Part shown: positions 44,638 through 56,100 of the stretch, piece after piece
How positions within the stretch are numbered: the stretch's first letter is position 1
Layout of the letters: each line of letters starts with the position of its first letter
Program-made: the position numbers and the translations under genes
The notes under the pieces: model-generated
Seen by the model: the letters and a program-made list of their open reading frames with translations, nothing else
What the model was told of the DNA's origin: nothing
Database searches by the model: none
Assembly: GCF_009680455.1 (NCBI RefSeq)
Contig: NZ_WKRD01000001.1
Location: 62,001 to 126,000, forward strand
DNA length: 64,000 nt
Direction of reading: 5' to 3'
Source: Lachnospira eligens
GTDB taxonomy: Bacteria; Bacillota; Clostridia; Lachnospirales; Lachnospiraceae

Positions 44638-45150
44638 CTACATAGTATATTTTTTAGGAATATATCTGTCTGCAAAGAAGCACACAAGGCCCGTAAACAG
44701 ACCTGTTATAACACCGCTTATCACAAGGAACGGCATGTACGCAAATATACCTGACAATCTGAGTATGAAAAATGCAGCAAGAATCTGACCTGCATTGTGC
44801 GACACCGCGCCAAGTATACCTGTAAGGAATATATACTGTCCCCTAAGCAATTTATTAACAGCTGCCATCACAATAAGACATAAAAATCCACCACTTACAC
44901 TATATATAAATGATACTGCCTGCCCTGTAAATATTGTAGCCAGTATAATTCTCATAGCCAGCACAATAGCTGCATCACTGAATTTATACCTTTTTAATAC
45001 AAAAAGTGTGACTATATTGGCAAGTCCTAATTTAACTCCTGGTATTGGAACAAGCGTAGGTATCGCTGATTCCACAACAAATATTGTCAGTGCAATTGTT
45101 GTAAGTAATGCCAGCGTTGTAAGTCTCTTAACATCAAAAGTTTTCTTCAT
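44638..45150 (-). CDS. Gx transporter family membrane protein (Hpre type)
   Basis: The ATG at 45150 (170 residues) has GGAGG five bases upstream; an open extension to 45198 is not needed. It has five membrane helices and the family stretch IPTLVPIPGVKLGLANIVTLFVLKRY near 33-58, then AMRIILATIFTG and LTGILGAVSHNAGQIL. These S-component-like proteins are named after heptaprenyl diphosphate synthase component I but probably act in membrane transport or lipid supply. It is paired with the NusG-II gene downstream. Confidence 0.85.
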   Translation of the reverse strand: MKKTFDVKRLTTLALLTTIALTIFVVESAIPTLVPIPGVKLGLANIVTLFVLKRYKFSDAAIVLAMRIILATIFTGQAVSFIYSVSGGFLCLIVMAAVNKLLRGQYIFLTGILGAVSHNAGQILAAFFILRLSGIFAYMPFLVISGVITGLFTGLVCFFADRYIPKKYTM

Positions 45151-45246
45151 GTCTGCCTCCGCATAAATATTACCTATGCATTTTAACAGACATTTCATAT
45201 TAAGACAATAATTCGTTAAATTAATTCAAATTCGTGCAAAATCAGT

Positions 45247-45274
45247 TTGACAGTTTGTAAAAATATAGTATAAT
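45247..45274 (+). promoter_or_regulatory. Promoter of the MATE exporter gene
   Basis: Perfect TTGACA (45247-45252) and TATAAT (45269-45274) are separated by 16 bases. The gene starts 39 bases after the -10. Confidence 0.85.
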
Positions 45275-45312
45275 CATTTGGCTTTATAAATATACGAAAG
45301 TGAGGAAATCCT

Positions 45313-46662
45313 ATGGTAAAAGACATGACAAATGGTTCGCCTTCCAAGCATATTCTTGGATTTGCAGTTCCAATGCTGTTCGGAATGCTGTTTCAGCAGT
45401 TCTACAACCTTGTTGACACAATAATCGTTGGTAAAACTCTCGGTGTTGAAGCTCTTGCCGGAGTTGGAGCAACAGGTTCTATCAACTTTATGATAATCGG
45501 TTTCTGTATGGGAGTCTGTAACGGATTCGTGATTCCGGTTGCCCAATGCTTTGGTGCAAAGAAACCTGCTGACCTTAGAAAATATGTATTTAACGGATAT
45601 ATCTGCAGTATTGTGTTTGCCATAGTGCTTACGCTTGCATCCGTAATATTCTGCCGCAGGATACTTATCGTTATGAATACACCTGCAGATATTATTGACC
45701 ATGCCTATAATTACATAGTAGTTATATTCATCGGAATCCCAACTGTGTTCCTGTACAACATGGTATCCGGCGTTATCCGCTCGCTTGGCGATAGTAAGAC
45801 ACCTGTAGTTTTCCTTGTGCTTTCTTCAATAATAAATGTTGTACTTGATTTCTTTCTTATTCTTGTATGTAAGATGGGGGTTGCCGGAGCTGGCTGGGCG
45901 ACCGTAACATCACAGTTAATTTCAGGACTTACCTGCCTTATATATATGTATAAGAAATATGACATCTTAAAAGGTGACAAATCAGAAAGAGTACTTGATA
46001 GAAGATTCATCACCAACCTGTGCATGAATGGTGTTCCTATGGGACTCCAGTATTCAATAACAGCCATCGGAAGTACAATCCTTCAGGCTGCTGTTAATAC
46101 ACTTGGTTCAACATATGTAGCTGCAATGACTGCCGGTTCTAAGATGTTTAACTTCACATGCTGTCCATTTGATGCACTCGGCTCAACTATGGCAACCTAT
46201 GCCGGACAGAATGTAGGTGCTGCCAAGATTAAAAGACTCGGTCAGGGTGTCCGTTCTGCAATGATAATCGGTTCAATATACAGTGTTCTTTCACTTGTTG
46301 CACTGTATTTCACTACAGATTATATTGCATTATTATTCGTTAATGCATCAGAAACAACAATTATTGCTCTTACAAGACAGTTCATTCTTGCATCTGCATG
46401 CTTCTACATTCCGCTTACAGGTGTTAACGTAGTCCGATTCTGCATACAGGGTATGGGCTTCTCAGTATTTGCAATATCAGCTGGTATCTTAGAGATGATT
46501 GGCCGTGCATTTGCAGCCATCATACTTATTCCAAGCATTGGATTCATGGGTGCATGCCTCGCCTCACCAATTGCATGGATTGCTGCTGACGCATTTTTGT
46601 TCCCTGCATTCATACATTGTGCCAAGAAGCTTAATGCAAGGCACAATATTAAATCAAACTAA
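45313..46662 (+). CDS. MATE-family multidrug exporter
   Basis: 449 residues with twelve membrane helices in two matching halves. Family features are MLFGMLFQQFYNLVDTIIVGKTLGVEALAGVGATGSINFMIIGF near 22-65 and, in the second half, GVPMGLQYSITAIGSTILQAAVNTLG near 237-262. It is of the DinF/NorM-like group that exports cationic compounds with Na+ or H+. Substrates cannot be read from sequence. Its promoter is strong, and no regulator gene is adjacent. Confidence 0.92.
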   Translation: MVKDMTNGSPSKHILGFAVPMLFGMLFQQFYNLVDTIIVGKTLGVEALAGVGATGSINFMIIGFCMGVCNGFVIPVAQCFGAKKPADLRKYVFNGYICSIVFAIVLTLASVIFCRRILIVMNTPADIIDHAYNYIVVIFIGIPTVFLYNMVSGVIRSLGDSKTPVVFLVLSSIINVVLDFFLILVCKMGVAGAGWATVTSQLISGLTCLIYMYKKYDILKGDKSERVLDRRFITNLCMNGVPMGLQYSITAIGSTILQAAVNTLGSTYVAAMTAGSKMFNFTCCPFDALGSTMATYAGQNVGAAKIKRLGQGVRSAMIIGSIYSVLSLVALYFTTDYIALLFVNASETTIIALTRQFILASACFYIPLTGVNVVRFCIQGMGFSVFAISAGILEMIGRAFAAIILIPSIGFMGACLASPIAWIAADAFLFPAFIHCAKKLNARHNIKSN

Positions 46663-46673
46663 TAACATGACTA

Positions 46674-46699
46674 AAGGGAGGACAATATTGTCCTCCCTT
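46674..46699. terminator. Palindromic terminator between convergent genes
   Basis: A perfect 26-base palindrome (13 bases per arm, centred at 46686/46687) lies 12 bases after the MATE gene and three bases before the end of the convergent C39-like gene. It can end both transcripts, although T-runs are weak. Confidence 0.7.
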
Positions 46700-46701
46700 A
46701 A

Positions 46702-47529
46702 TTATTCTATAATATAGACAGCCTGGCTGTGCATCGCTTCATATCTTGATTGAAATGTCTCAAGATTCCTTGTTACATTACCTTCCATAGGATCCATTAT
46801 ATAAACAATATTCTTGTTAAGATCATATCCTGTAATTACAACACAATGTTCTGGAGACATCCATGTGTATTCTTTCCCATTAAATACAAATGTCTTGGAT
46901 TCATATGGCTGTCTCATATCTATTGTATTCCATATTACTATCGGGTCACCCTGGGCAACCATACCAAGAATCTCTTTAAAATCTGTTCCGCTGATATTCT
47001 TTGCAACTGCTGACATATTATTAACTTTAAAATATTTATTAGCTGCATTAACAATTGGCTGTGACATGCATCCATAACTTGTGTTATCCCTTGGATTACC
47101 AAGAAACATTTCGTAGAAGCTGCCATTGCCTTTCTTAAGATATTCATCTGCCATAGTTGTTTTATCAACATTACAGCCATAATAATTTAGTACGGAGGTT
47201 AACGATGTAATCTCGCATCCTGTTGGCAGCTCTGGATTCTGATTAAGCGATTCATAGCATTCTATTCTGTATACATCTGGTAAATCATTTACAGTCTCTT
47301 CACTTACAGAAAGCTGTTCCTCCGTCACATTACCATCGCTCTTAATCGCTGTATATTCTGCACCAACTGCTACACCTTTGCTGACATTCTGATTATTCAT
47401 CTTTACTGTTAATACAATTGTAACCGTACATGCCAGTATAGTCATCATTACAAGGAATATTTGATTCTTCCTTTTTCCTCTTCTTTTGTATTTTCTCCTG
47501 CCATCTCTCCTACTCATCCCAATCACCAT
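46702..47529 (-). CDS. C39-like cysteine peptidase family protein, membrane anchored
   Basis: 275 residues. The very basic start (RRDGRRKYKRRGKRKNQ) and the helix IFLVMMTILACTVTIVLTV near 24-42 anchor it with the enzyme part outside. Catalytic-type residues are Cys in LPTGCEITSLTSVLNYYG near 102-119 and His in MSPEHCVVITGYD near 228-240, followed by Asp in IMDPMEG. This matches the peptidase C39-like (DUF3335-type) family. Substrates are probably cell-wall or surface proteins; processing of a bacteriocin leader is less likely because no ABC transporter is fused. GAAGG lies five bases before the start. Confidence 0.82.
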   Translation of the reverse strand: MVIGMSRRDGRRKYKRRGKRKNQIFLVMMTILACTVTIVLTVKMNNQNVSKGVAVGAEYTAIKSDGNVTEEQLSVSEETVNDLPDVYRIECYESLNQNPELPTGCEITSLTSVLNYYGCNVDKTTMADEYLKKGNGSFYEMFLGNPRDNTSYGCMSQPIVNAANKYFKVNNMSAVAKNISGTDFKEILGMVAQGDPIVIWNTIDMRQPYESKTFVFNGKEYTWMSPEHCVVITGYDLNKNIVYIMDPMEGNVTRNLETFQSRYEAMHSQAVYIIE

Positions 47530-47637
47530 CCTAACCTTCCGTTGTAAGTCAAAGTCTCATTTATTAACTTCTATACTTATATACGAAACCAAGCATGATT
47601 TGGTCTGAATAAATCGTAAAAATTATGTTTTATAATA

Positions 47638-48186
47638 TTATATAAGCTTTACTACCTGACAATTATCAGTCATTCCATCCCAGAATTTATCCAGTGGTGT
47701 TCCTCTGAATTTTGCTATAATACTGCAGTTCATTGCACCATGACCAACAATCAGTATATCTTTACCACTATTAACCTGTGGCATAACCACATTATCTATA
47801 AACTCTCCTGTTCTTGCAAAAAGCTCCTCAAAGCTTTCCCCACCTTCAACTGTAACATACTTATCAGGCTTCTTAAAAAGAGTATTAATCGGACAGTCAT
47901 CTATAGCAAATGAATTTTCTATTCCTTCATATACTCCAAATCCCATCTCAACAAGTCTGTCATCTGTATACACAGGAACATTTCTTCCCTTCAAGAAAAT
48001 CTCCGCCGTTTCTTTTGCTCTTTCTAAAGGAGATGAATAACATATGTCAAAATGTATATCTGCATACCGTTTCCCAGCCTCTGCCGCCATCATTCTACCT
48101 TCATCATTAAGCGGTATATCTGTTCTTCCCTGCAATTTATGACGCACATTCCAGTCCGTCCTGCCATGACGCATTATGTATAGCAT
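47638..48186 (-). CDS. Histidine phosphatase family protein
   Basis: 182 residues. The phosphate-binding motif is MRHGRTDWN at 5-13 with the catalytic His. The second His is in GHGAMNCSII near 149. Other conserved parts are LNDEGRMMAAEAGKRYAD and CYSSPLERAKETAEI. The family includes phosphoglycerate mutases and adenosylcobalamin phosphatases; the substrate is unknown. It has the size of the single-domain small-molecule phosphatases. It lies alone, 108 bases from the C39-like gene on the same strand. Confidence 0.88.
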   Translation of the reverse strand: MLYIMRHGRTDWNVRHKLQGRTDIPLNDEGRMMAAEAGKRYADIHFDICYSSPLERAKETAEIFLKGRNVPVYTDDRLVEMGFGVYEGIENSFAIDDCPINTLFKKPDKYVTVEGGESFEELFARTGEFIDNVVMPQVNSGKDILIVGHGAMNCSIIAKFRGTPLDKFWDGMTDNCQVVKLI

Positions 48187-48274
48187 GTTGTACTCCTCTT
48201 TTTATCATATTCCAGTTCATTACTTCGCGAGCACGACCGCTAACTTTCCATGACTTCTCAAGGAGCTGCCCGCA

Positions 48275-48308
48275 CAAAAAAGGGTTTCCGATAAACTCGG
48301 AAACCCTT
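48275..48308 (-). terminator. Terminator of the str operon after tuf
   Basis: A perfect 12-bp stem (48280-48291 with 48297-48308) and a 5-base loop are followed on the minus strand by seven Ts. It lies 22 bases after tuf. Confidence 0.92.
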
Positions 48309-48330
48309 GAAAGAACTGTATTAATAACAA

Positions 48331-49524
48331 TTACTCGATGATTGTTGCAACAGCACCAGAACCAACTGTTCTACCACCCTCACGGATAGCGAAACGAAGA
48401 CCCTGCTCCATAGCTACGTTATGGATAAGTTCAACTGTCATCTCTACGTTATCACCAGGCATGCACATTTCTGTACCAGCTGGAAGCTCACAAACACCAG
48501 TTACATCAGTTGTTCTGAAGTAGAACTGTGGTCTGTAGTTGTTGAAGAATGGAGTATGACGTCCACCCTCGTCCTTTGTTAATACGTAAACCTGAGCTGT
48601 AAACTTGTGGTGTGGTGTGATTGAACCTGGCTTGCAGAGAACCTGTCCTCTCTGGATTTCGTCTCTCTGAACACCTCTAAGAAGTGCACCAATGTTATCA
48701 CCTGGCTGAGCCTCATCAAGAAGCTTTCTGAACATCTCGATACCAGTTACAACTACCTTACGGATATCTTCATGGATACCAACGATTTCAACTTCCTCAT
48801 TAACGTGGAGAACACCTCTCTCTACTCTACCAGTAGCAACAGTACCACGTCCTGTGATAGAGAATACGTCCTCTACAGGCATAAGGAATGGCTTATCTGT
48901 ATCTCTTTCTGGATCTGGAACATACTCATCAATAGTATGCATAAGCTCAAGGATCTTATCTCCCCATTCGCTGTTAGGATCTTCAAGAGCCTTAAGAGCT
49001 GAACCCTGGATGATTGGAGTATCATCTCCTGGGAATCCGTACTCGTTAAGAAGTTCTCTGATTTCCATATCTACTAATTCAAGAAGTTCTGGATCATCAA
49101 CCATATCACACTTGTTCATGAATACAACGATGTAAGGAACACCAACCTGACGAGCAAGAAGGATATGCTCTCTTGTCTGAGCCATAACACCATCAGTAGC
49201 AGCAACAACAAGGATACCTGCATCCATCTGAGCAGCACCTGTGATCATGTTCTTTACATAATCAGCATGTCCTGGACAGTCAACGTGTGCATAGTGTCTC
49301 TTCTCTGTCTCATACTCAACGTGAGCTGTAGAGATAGTGATACCTCTTTCTCTTTCCTCTGGTGCCTTATCAATATTCTCGAATGCAACAGCCTCACCTG
49401 TACCAAGTCTCTCATGAAGAGTCTTTGTGATAGCAGCTGTTAATGTAGTCTTACCGTGATCTACGTGTCCGATTGTACCAATGTTACAATGTGGTTTTGT
49501 TCTCTCAAATTTAGCCTTTGCCAT
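48331..49524 (-). CDS. tuf: Elongation factor Tu
   Basis: 397 residues. The GTPase motifs are GHVDHGKTT at 19-27, RGITI near 60, DCPGH near 81 and NKCD near 136. Domains 2 and 3 are complete, ending [13 protein letters not shown]. It delivers aminoacyl-tRNA to the ribosome. It follows fusA by 121 bases with a hairpin in between, and ends the str operon. Confidence 0.99.
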   Translation of the reverse strand: MAKAKFERTKPHCNIGTIGHVDHGKTTLTAAITKTLHERLGTGEAVAFENIDKAPEERERGITISTAHVEYETEKRHYAHVDCPGHADYVKNMITGAAQMDAGILVVAATDGVMAQTREHILLARQVGVPYIVVFMNKCDMVDDPELLELVDMEIRELLNEYGFPGDDTPIIQGSALKALEDPNSEWGDKILELMHTIDEYVPDPERDTDKPFLMPVEDVFSITGRGTVATGRVERGVLHVNEEVEIVGIHEDIRKVVVTGIEMFRKLLDEAQPGDNIGALLRGVQRDEIQRGQVLCKPGSITPHHKFTAQVYVLTKDEGGRHTPFFNNYRPQFYFRTTDVTGVCELPAGTEMCMPGDNVEMTVELIHNVAMEQGLRFAIREGGRTVGSGAVATIIE

Positions 49525-49556
49525 TGTTTAAAATCCTCCTAAAAATATTTAGATTA

Positions 49557-49579
49557 CCCTGAGGGGTATCCCCCTCGGG
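49557..49579 (-). other. Hairpin between fusA and tuf
   Basis: CCCTGAGGGG and CCCCTCGGG pair over nine bases with one bulge and a 4-base loop. The following minus-strand sequence has only a short late T-run just before the tuf ribosome site. A processing or attenuation role that adjusts the tuf/fusA ratio is possible. Confidence 0.5.
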
Positions 49580-49645
49580 CTTTGTCATAGCTGATATTTA
49601 TTATATTTCATTTGCTGAAATATTTCAACTATATTTTTATAGTTA

Positions 49646-51808
49646 TTACTTATTTCTATCAGAAATAACCTTATCCTGAACAGACTTTGGAGCCTGCTCA
49701 TACTTATCGAAGAACATAGAGTAGTTACCACGACCCTGTGTCTTAGAACGAAGGTCAGTAGCATATCCGAACATCTCAGCAAGTGGAACGAATGCTTTAA
49801 TCATCTTACCACCTGAGATATCTTCCATACCCTCAATACGTCCTCTACGTGAGTTGATATCACCGATTACATCACCCATGTATTCTTCTGGCATAGTAAC
49901 CTCAACCTTCATGATAGGCTCAAGAAGGGCAGGTGCTGCCTTAGCCATAGCATCCTTGAATGCCATAGAACCAGCAATGTGGAATGCCATTTCTGAAGAA
50001 TCGACTTCATGGTATGAACCATCGTAAATATCTGCTCTAAGTCCGAGAACTGGGAATCCAGCTAAGATACCTGAATTAGCAGCTTCTCTGATACCGTCAG
50101 CAACTGAAGGGATATATTCCTTAGGAATAGCACCACCAACTACTGAAGACTCACAGAAGAGTACTGGAGGTTCGTTAATTAATACTGTGTTCTTTGTCTC
50201 AACATCAAACTTATCAACGTTAGCTTCAAGTGGTGAGAAACGTACTTTACAGTGACCATACTGACCACGTCCACCTGACTGCTTAGCATACTTACTATCA
50301 ACATCAACTGCCTTAGTAAAGCACTCTCTGTAAGCAACCTGAGGTGCACCAACGTTAGCCTCTACCTTGAACTCACGAAGAAGTCTGTCAACGATGATAT
50401 CAAGGTGAAGCTCACCCATACCAGCGATGATTGTCTGACCTGTTTCCTGATCTGTATGAGCACGGAATGTAGGATCTTCTTCAGCAAGCTTTGCTAAAGC
50501 TTCACCCATCTTACCCTGGTCATTCTTAGTCTTTGGCTCGATAGCAAGCTCGATAACTGGCTCTGGGAATTCCATAGACTCTAAGATAACTGGATGTGCT
50601 TCATCACAGATAGTATCACCTGTTACTGTAACCTTAAGACCTACTGCAGCAGCGATATCTCCTGAGTAAACCTTATCAATTTCTTTTCTCTGGTTAGCGT
50701 GCATCTGAAGGATACGGCCAACTCTTTCTTTCTTATTCTTATTAGAGTTAAGTACATATGAACCACCGTTTAATGTACCTGAGTAAACTCTGAAGAATGC
50801 TAACTTACCAACGAATGGATCAGTCATAATCTTGAATGCAAGAGCTGCAAATGGCTCTTCATCAGATGACTTTCTTGTTACTTCGTTACCGTCTTCGTCA
50901 ACACCTGTGATATCTGGGATATCTGTAGGAGCTGGCATGTACTCGATAACAGCATCAAGAAGCTTCTGAACACCCTTGTTCTTATAAGCTGTACCGCAAA
51001 GACAAGGAATAGCTGTACCCTCGATAGTACCCTTTCTTAAAGCAGCCTTTAACTCTGGAACTGAAATTTCCTCATCATTAAAGAACTTCTCCATAAGGTC
51101 TTCATCAAGTTCAGCACACTGCTCAACGAGCTTGTCATGATATTCCTGAGCCTGGTCCTTTAAATCGTCTGGAATCTCACCAACAGCGATATCATCACCC
51201 TTATCTCCGTTGAAGACATAAGCCTTCATTTCGAATAAGTCGATAATACCCTGGAAGTCATCTTCCTTACCGATAGGAATCTGTACAAGTACAGGATTCT
51301 TTCCAAGCTTTGTAATAAGCTGGTTGCATGATCCGAAGAAATCAGCACCCATCTTATCCATCTTGTTCATGAAAGCCATACGAGGTACATTGTACTTATC
51401 AGCCTGACGCCATACATTCTCTGACTGTGGCTCAACACCGTTCTGTGCATCGAATACACCTACGGCACCATCAAGTACTCTAAGTGAACGCTCAACCTCT
51501 ACTGTGAAGTCAACGTGTCCTGGAGTATCGATAATGTTAATACGGTATTCTGGCTGTGTCTTATCTGGCTTACCCTCTTTCTCAGGTGTCCAGTGACATG
51601 TTGTAGCAGCTGAAGTGATTGTGATACCTCTCTCCTGCTCCTGGGCCATCCAGTCCATAGTAGCAGTACCTTCATGAGTATCACCAATCTTGTGATTAAC
51701 ACCAGTATAATAAAGGATACGCTCTGTTAATGTTGTCTTACCAGCATCAATATGAGCCATAATTCCGATATTTCTGGTTCTCTCCAATGGATATTCTCTT
51801 CCAGCCAT
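49646..51808 (-). CDS. fusA: Elongation factor G
   Basis: 720 residues. The GTPase motifs are AHIDAGKTT at 18-26, [16 protein letters not shown] and NKMDKMG. The later domains are complete, with GMGELHLDI near 475 and [14 protein letters not shown] near 514, and the end has [24 protein letters not shown]. It drives translocation. It lies 24 bases after rpsG. Confidence 0.99.
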   Translation of the reverse strand: MAGREYPLERTRNIGIMAHIDAGKTTLTERILYYTGVNHKIGDTHEGTATMDWMAQEQERGITITSAATTCHWTPEKEGKPDKTQPEYRINIIDTPGHVDFTVEVERSLRVLDGAVGVFDAQNGVEPQSENVWRQADKYNVPRMAFMNKMDKMGADFFGSCNQLITKLGKNPVLVQIPIGKEDDFQGIIDLFEMKAYVFNGDKGDDIAVGEIPDDLKDQAQEYHDKLVEQCAELDEDLMEKFFNDEEISVPELKAALRKGTIEGTAIPCLCGTAYKNKGVQKLLDAVIEYMPAPTDIPDITGVDEDGNEVTRKSSDEEPFAALAFKIMTDPFVGKLAFFRVYSGTLNGGSYVLNSNKNKKERVGRILQMHANQRKEIDKVYSGDIAAAVGLKVTVTGDTICDEAHPVILESMEFPEPVIELAIEPKTKNDQGKMGEALAKLAEEDPTFRAHTDQETGQTIIAGMGELHLDIIVDRLLREFKVEANVGAPQVAYRECFTKAVDVDSKYAKQSGGRGQYGHCKVRFSPLEANVDKFDVETKNTVLINEPPVLFCESSVVGGAIPKEYIPSVADGIREAANSGILAGFPVLGLRADIYDGSYHEVDSSEMAFHIAGSMAFKDAMAKAAPALLEPIMKVEVTMPEEYMGDVIGDINSRRGRIEGMEDISGGKMIKAFVPLAEMFGYATDLRSKTQGRGNYSMFFDKYEQAPKSVQDKVISDRNK

Positions 51809-51832
51809 GGATAAAACCTCCTATAATTATAA

Positions 51833-52303
51833 TTAGAATCTGTAATGAGCAAAAGCCTTGTTTGCTTCTGCCATCTTGTGCATATCTTCTTTTCTCTTTA
51901 CTGATGCACCTGTGTTGTTAGCTGCATCAAGAATTTCGTTAGCGAGTCTTTCTTCCATAGTCTTCTCGCCTCTTGCTCTAGAGAATGTAGTCATCCAACG
52001 AAGAGCTAAAGCCTGTCTTCTGTCTGGCTTAACTTCGATAGGTACCTGGTAAGTAGCTCCACCGATACGTCTAGCCTTAACTTCAAGAACTGGCATAATA
52101 TTGTTCATAGCTTCTTCAAATACTTCGATAGCTGGTCTCTCAGTCTTAGCTGCAACTCTATCAAAAGCACCGTAAACAATCTTCTGAGCTACTCCTCTCT
52201 TACCATCAAGCATAATGTTGTTGATAAGCTTAGTAACTACCTTATTGTTGTAAATAGGATCTGCTAATACATCTCTTTTCTGTGTATGTCCTTTACGTGG
52301 CAC
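51833..52303 (-). CDS. rpsG: Ribosomal protein S7 (uS7)
   Basis: 156 residues. It begins [21 protein letters not shown] and has [21 protein letters not shown] and [23 protein letters not shown]. It starts assembly of the small-subunit head. It lies 219 bases after rpsL, an unusual distance, with a terminator-like hairpin in the gap. Confidence 0.98.
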   Translation of the reverse strand: MPRKGHTQKRDVLADPIYNNKVVTKLINNIMLDGKRGVAQKIVYGAFDRVAAKTERPAIEVFEEAMNNIMPVLEVKARRIGGATYQVPIEVKPDRRQALALRWMTTFSRARGEKTMEERLANEILDAANNTGASVKRKEDMHKMAEANKAFAHYRF

Positions 52304-52436
52304 GGTTCTTCCCTCCTTAATAAATTTATTAAATCATAGGTACTCACAAATAAAAAATGTGTTCGCGCCGTATATATTAACCTGCAACCTCTTGATTAAT
52401 CTAATTCCGGCACAATTCAAAATTTAATTTGTTCGT

Positions 52437-52461
52437 AAAAATCAGATTCTTACAAATCTGA
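52437..52461 (-). terminator. Terminator-like hairpin between rpsL and rpsG, possible attenuator
   Basis: TCAGATT/AATCTGA (52442-52448 with 52455-52461) forms a 7-bp stem with a 6-base loop, followed on the minus strand by five Ts. It lies 60 bases after rpsL. A second AT hairpin (ATGCATTCATATAAATGCGT) precedes it. Partial termination here would lower S7, EF-G and EF-Tu relative to S12, unless a promoter lies in the gap. Confidence 0.5.
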
Positions 52462-52522
52462 CTCTTGCAAATTGTAAAACTTGCATGCATTCATATAAAT
52501 GCGTGTCTTAATTCAGGCTTAA

Positions 52523-52942
52523 TTACTTAGCGTCCTTAGGTCTCTTAGCACCGTACTTAGAACGAGCCTGTCTTCTCTTTGCAACACCTGCTGTATCAAG
52601 TGTTCCTCTGATGATGTGGTATCTTGTACCTGGTAAATCCTTTACTCTTCCACCTCTTATAAGAACAACACTATGTTCCTGAAGATTGTGTCCCTCACCT
52701 GGGATGTAAGATGTTACCTCGATACCATTAGAAAGACGTACTCTGGCGATCTTTCTAAGAGCTGAGTTAGGCTTCTTAGGTGTAGCAGTCTTAACAGCTG
52801 TACAAACACCTCTCTTCTGTGGAGAAGAGATATCTGTTGCCTTCTTCTGAAGAGAGTTGTAACCCTTCTGAAGAGCTGGTGCTGTAGACTTCTTTACTGC
52901 AGTCTTTCTTCCCTGTTTTACTAACTGGTTAAATGTTGGCAT
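52523..52942 (-). CDS. rpsL: Ribosomal protein S12 (uS12)
   Basis: 139 residues from the ATG at 52942 with GGGAGG upstream; an open extension to 52984 is not used. It begins [14 protein letters not shown]. The decoding loop [13 protein letters not shown] carries the usual Lys, and [26 protein letters not shown] is complete, so the sequence is of the streptomycin-sensitive type. It is the first gene of the str operon and has its own promoter. Confidence 0.98.
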   Translation of the reverse strand: MPTFNQLVKQGRKTAVKKSTAPALQKGYNSLQKKATDISSPQKRGVCTAVKTATPKKPNSALRKIARVRLSNGIEVTSYIPGEGHNLQEHSVVLIRGGRVKDLPGTRYHIIRGTLDTAGVAKRRQARSKYGAKRPKDAK

Positions 52943-53059
52943 TCCGTTTTCACCTCCCGAAATTAGAATAATGAATGGTTGCATCTTAGTATCAACTAAG
53001 AAAATGTTTTGTCACCAAAACAGCGCAAAAATAGTACTTGCCTATTCGCACGCTTTATT

Positions 53060-53088
53060 AGTATATATATTTGCAAATTCAGTGTCAA
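53060..53088 (-). promoter_or_regulatory. Promoter of the str operon
   Basis: Perfect TTGACA (53088-53083) and TATACT (53065-53060) on the minus strand are 17 bases apart. It lies just after the rpoC terminator and 118 bases before rpsL. Confidence 0.9.
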
Positions 53089-53107
53089 GCATTTTTTCAA
53101 AAAAAGA

Positions 53108-53141
53108 CAAAAGCGTGCCAGATTTTATCAATCTGACACGC
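53108..53141 (-). terminator. Terminator after rpoC
   Basis: Arms at 53113-53124 and 53130-53141 pair over 12 bases with one G-U in the minus-strand RNA, followed by TTTTG and then a T-run. It separates rpoBC from the str operon. Confidence 0.85.
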
Positions 53142-53160
53142 CATAAGTTTCTATAAAGAA

Positions 53161-56100
53161 TTAATCTTCCTGTGTGAAAACAAGCTCGTCTTCACCAGAC
53201 TCATCTTCATCTTCCTCAATGTAGTTATCTGTAGAACTGATCTTGATATCCTGATAACGCTTCATACCTGTACCGGCAGGGATAAGCTTACCAATAATAA
53301 CATTCTCTTTAAGACCAATAAGTGGATCAATCTTTCCGTTAATAGCTGCATCTGTAAGAACCTTAGTTGTCTCCTGGAATGAGGCAGCTGACATAAATGA
53401 TGTAGAAGCAAGTGAAGCCTTAGTAATACCAAGGATAATCGGAGTACCTGTAGCAGGTGTCTTTCCTTCTTCCTCAAGTCTCTCATTAACTTCCTGGAAC
53501 TCAATTGTATCAACCTGTGATCCTGGAAGGAACTTAGAATCTCCAGCTTCATCAACAACTATCTTCTTAAGCATCTGACGAACGATAAGCTCAATATGCT
53601 TATCATTGATATCAACACCCTGGATACGGTAAACCTTCTGAACTTCACGAAGGAGATAATCCTGAACAGCTCTTACACCAAGAATTCTTACGATATCATG
53701 TGGATTCTCAGAACCCTCTGTGATTTCCTCACCCTTAGCAACAACCTGTCCTTCAACAACCTTTTCTCTTGTATCCTTAGATAATGGATAAGCCTTTGAA
53801 TTACCTTCATCGTCAGTTATAACGATTTCAGTCTTCTTCTCAGTCTTAACAATACTTACAGTTCCGCCAAACTCAGCAAGTACAGCAAGCATCTTAGGCT
53901 TTCTTGCCTCGAAAAGCTCTTCTACTCTAGGAAGACCCTGAGTAATATTATCACCGGCAACACCACCTGTATGGAATGTTCTCATAGTAAGCTGTGTACC
54001 AGGCTCACCGATTGACTGGGCTGCGATAATACCAACAGCTTCACCAACCTGAACAGTCTGACCAGTTGCCATGTTAGTTCCATAACATTTAGCACATACA
54101 CCAATGTGTGAACGGCAAGTAAGGATTGTTCTAATCTTAACCTTATCAACACCAGTCTTAATAATAGCTTCTGCTCTCTTAGGAGTTACAAGATGGTTAG
54201 CTTCAACAATAACCTCACCTGTAGCCGGGTCAACAATATTCTCAGCTAAGTATCTTCCTGTAATACGCTCCTGTAATGGCTCAAGGATATCTTCCTTGGC
54301 ATCACTTGAGTTAGTAGCTCTGTTATTAACAAATGAGTAAACATACATACCAGGTATCTGCTTACCTGCGCTACAATCTGTCTCTCTGATAATAAGATCC
54401 TGAGAAACATCAACAAGTCTTCTTGTAAGGTATCCTGAATCGGCTGTACGAAGGGCTGTATCTGAAAGTCCTTTACGGGCACCGTGAGCTGAAATAAAGT
54501 ATTCCAGAACATCAAGACCTTCACGGAAGTTTGACTTGATAGGAAGTTCGATAGTGTTACCTGATGTATCAGCCATCAAACCACGCATACCTGCTAACTG
54601 CTTAATCTGCTGGTTAGAACCACGGGCACCTGAGTCAGCCATCATGAAGATGTTGTTATATTTATCAAGACCCTGAAGAAGGGCATCCTTAATCTTATCA
54701 TCAGTCTCCTGCCATACGCGGATAACATTCTTATGTCTTTCCTCGTCAGTAGCCTGACCTCTGTTATATTTAACAGTAATCTGTTCAACTTTCTTTTCTG
54801 CCTCAGCAAGAAGCTGCTTCTTAACTGGTGGCACTGTCATCTCAGAAATAGAAACAGTCATGGCAGCTCTGGTAGAGTACTTATAACCCATAGCCTTGAT
54901 ATCATCAAGAACCTCTGCAGTTGTTGTAGTACCATGAGTATTGATAACATGCTGTAAGATATCCTTAAGCTGCTTCTTTCCTACATGGAAATCAACTTCT
55001 GGAAGTAATAAATTCTCTTCCTTGCTTCTGTCAACATATCCTAAATCCTGAGGGAGAATCTCATTAAATATAAGTCTTCCAAGTGTAGACTCAATATTAC
55101 CTGAAAGCTCTTCTCCGTTAACATTCTTAGTTACATGAACCATAATCTTGGCATGTAATGTAATTATACCATTCTCATAAGCAAGAACTGCTTCATTAAT
55201 GCTCTTGAAAATCTTGCCCTCACCCTTTGCACCTGGTCTTTCCTGTGTAAGGTAGTAAATACCAAGTACCATATCCTGTGAAGGAACGGCAACAGGACCA
55301 CCATCAGATGGCTTAAGAAGGTTGTTAGGTGAAAGAAGCATAAATCTACACTCAGCCTGAGCCTCAACAGAAAGCGGAAGATGGACAGCCATCTGGTCAC
55401 CATCGAAATCGGCATTGAACGCTGTACATACAAGTGGATGAAGCTTAATAGCCTTACCTTCTACAAGAATTGGCTCGAAAGCCTGAATACCAAGTCTGTG
55501 AAGTGTAGGAGCACGGTTAAGCATAACTGGATGCTCTTTAATAACGTCTTCAAGTACATCCCATACTTCTGGCTCAAGATGTTCTACGCTCTTCTTAGCT
55601 TTCTTAATATTATCTGCAAGATTACGTCTTACAAGCTCTCTCATAACAAATGGCTTGAATAACTCAATAGCCATCTCTTTAGGAAGACCACACTGGTAAA
55701 TCTTAAGTTCTGGTCCTACTACGATAACTGAACGTCCTGAGTAGTCAACTCGCTTACCAAGAAGGTTCTGTCTGAAACGTCCCTGCTTACCCTTTAATAA
55801 ATCTGATAAAGACTTAAGTGCTCTGTTACCAGGACCTGTTACTGGACGACCATTTCTACGTCCATTATCGATAAGAGCATCAACAGCTTCCTGAAGCATT
55901 CTCTTCTCGTTACGTACAATAATTTCAGGAGCTCCAAGCTCAAGAAGTCTTGCAAGTCTGTTATTTCTGTTAATAATTCTTCTGTAAAGATCATTAAGAT
56001 CTGAAGTTGCAAAACGTCCACCATCAAGCTGAACCATAGGTCTTAAATCTGGTGGAATTACAGGGATTTCTGTAAGAATCATCCACTCAGGCTTAGTTCC

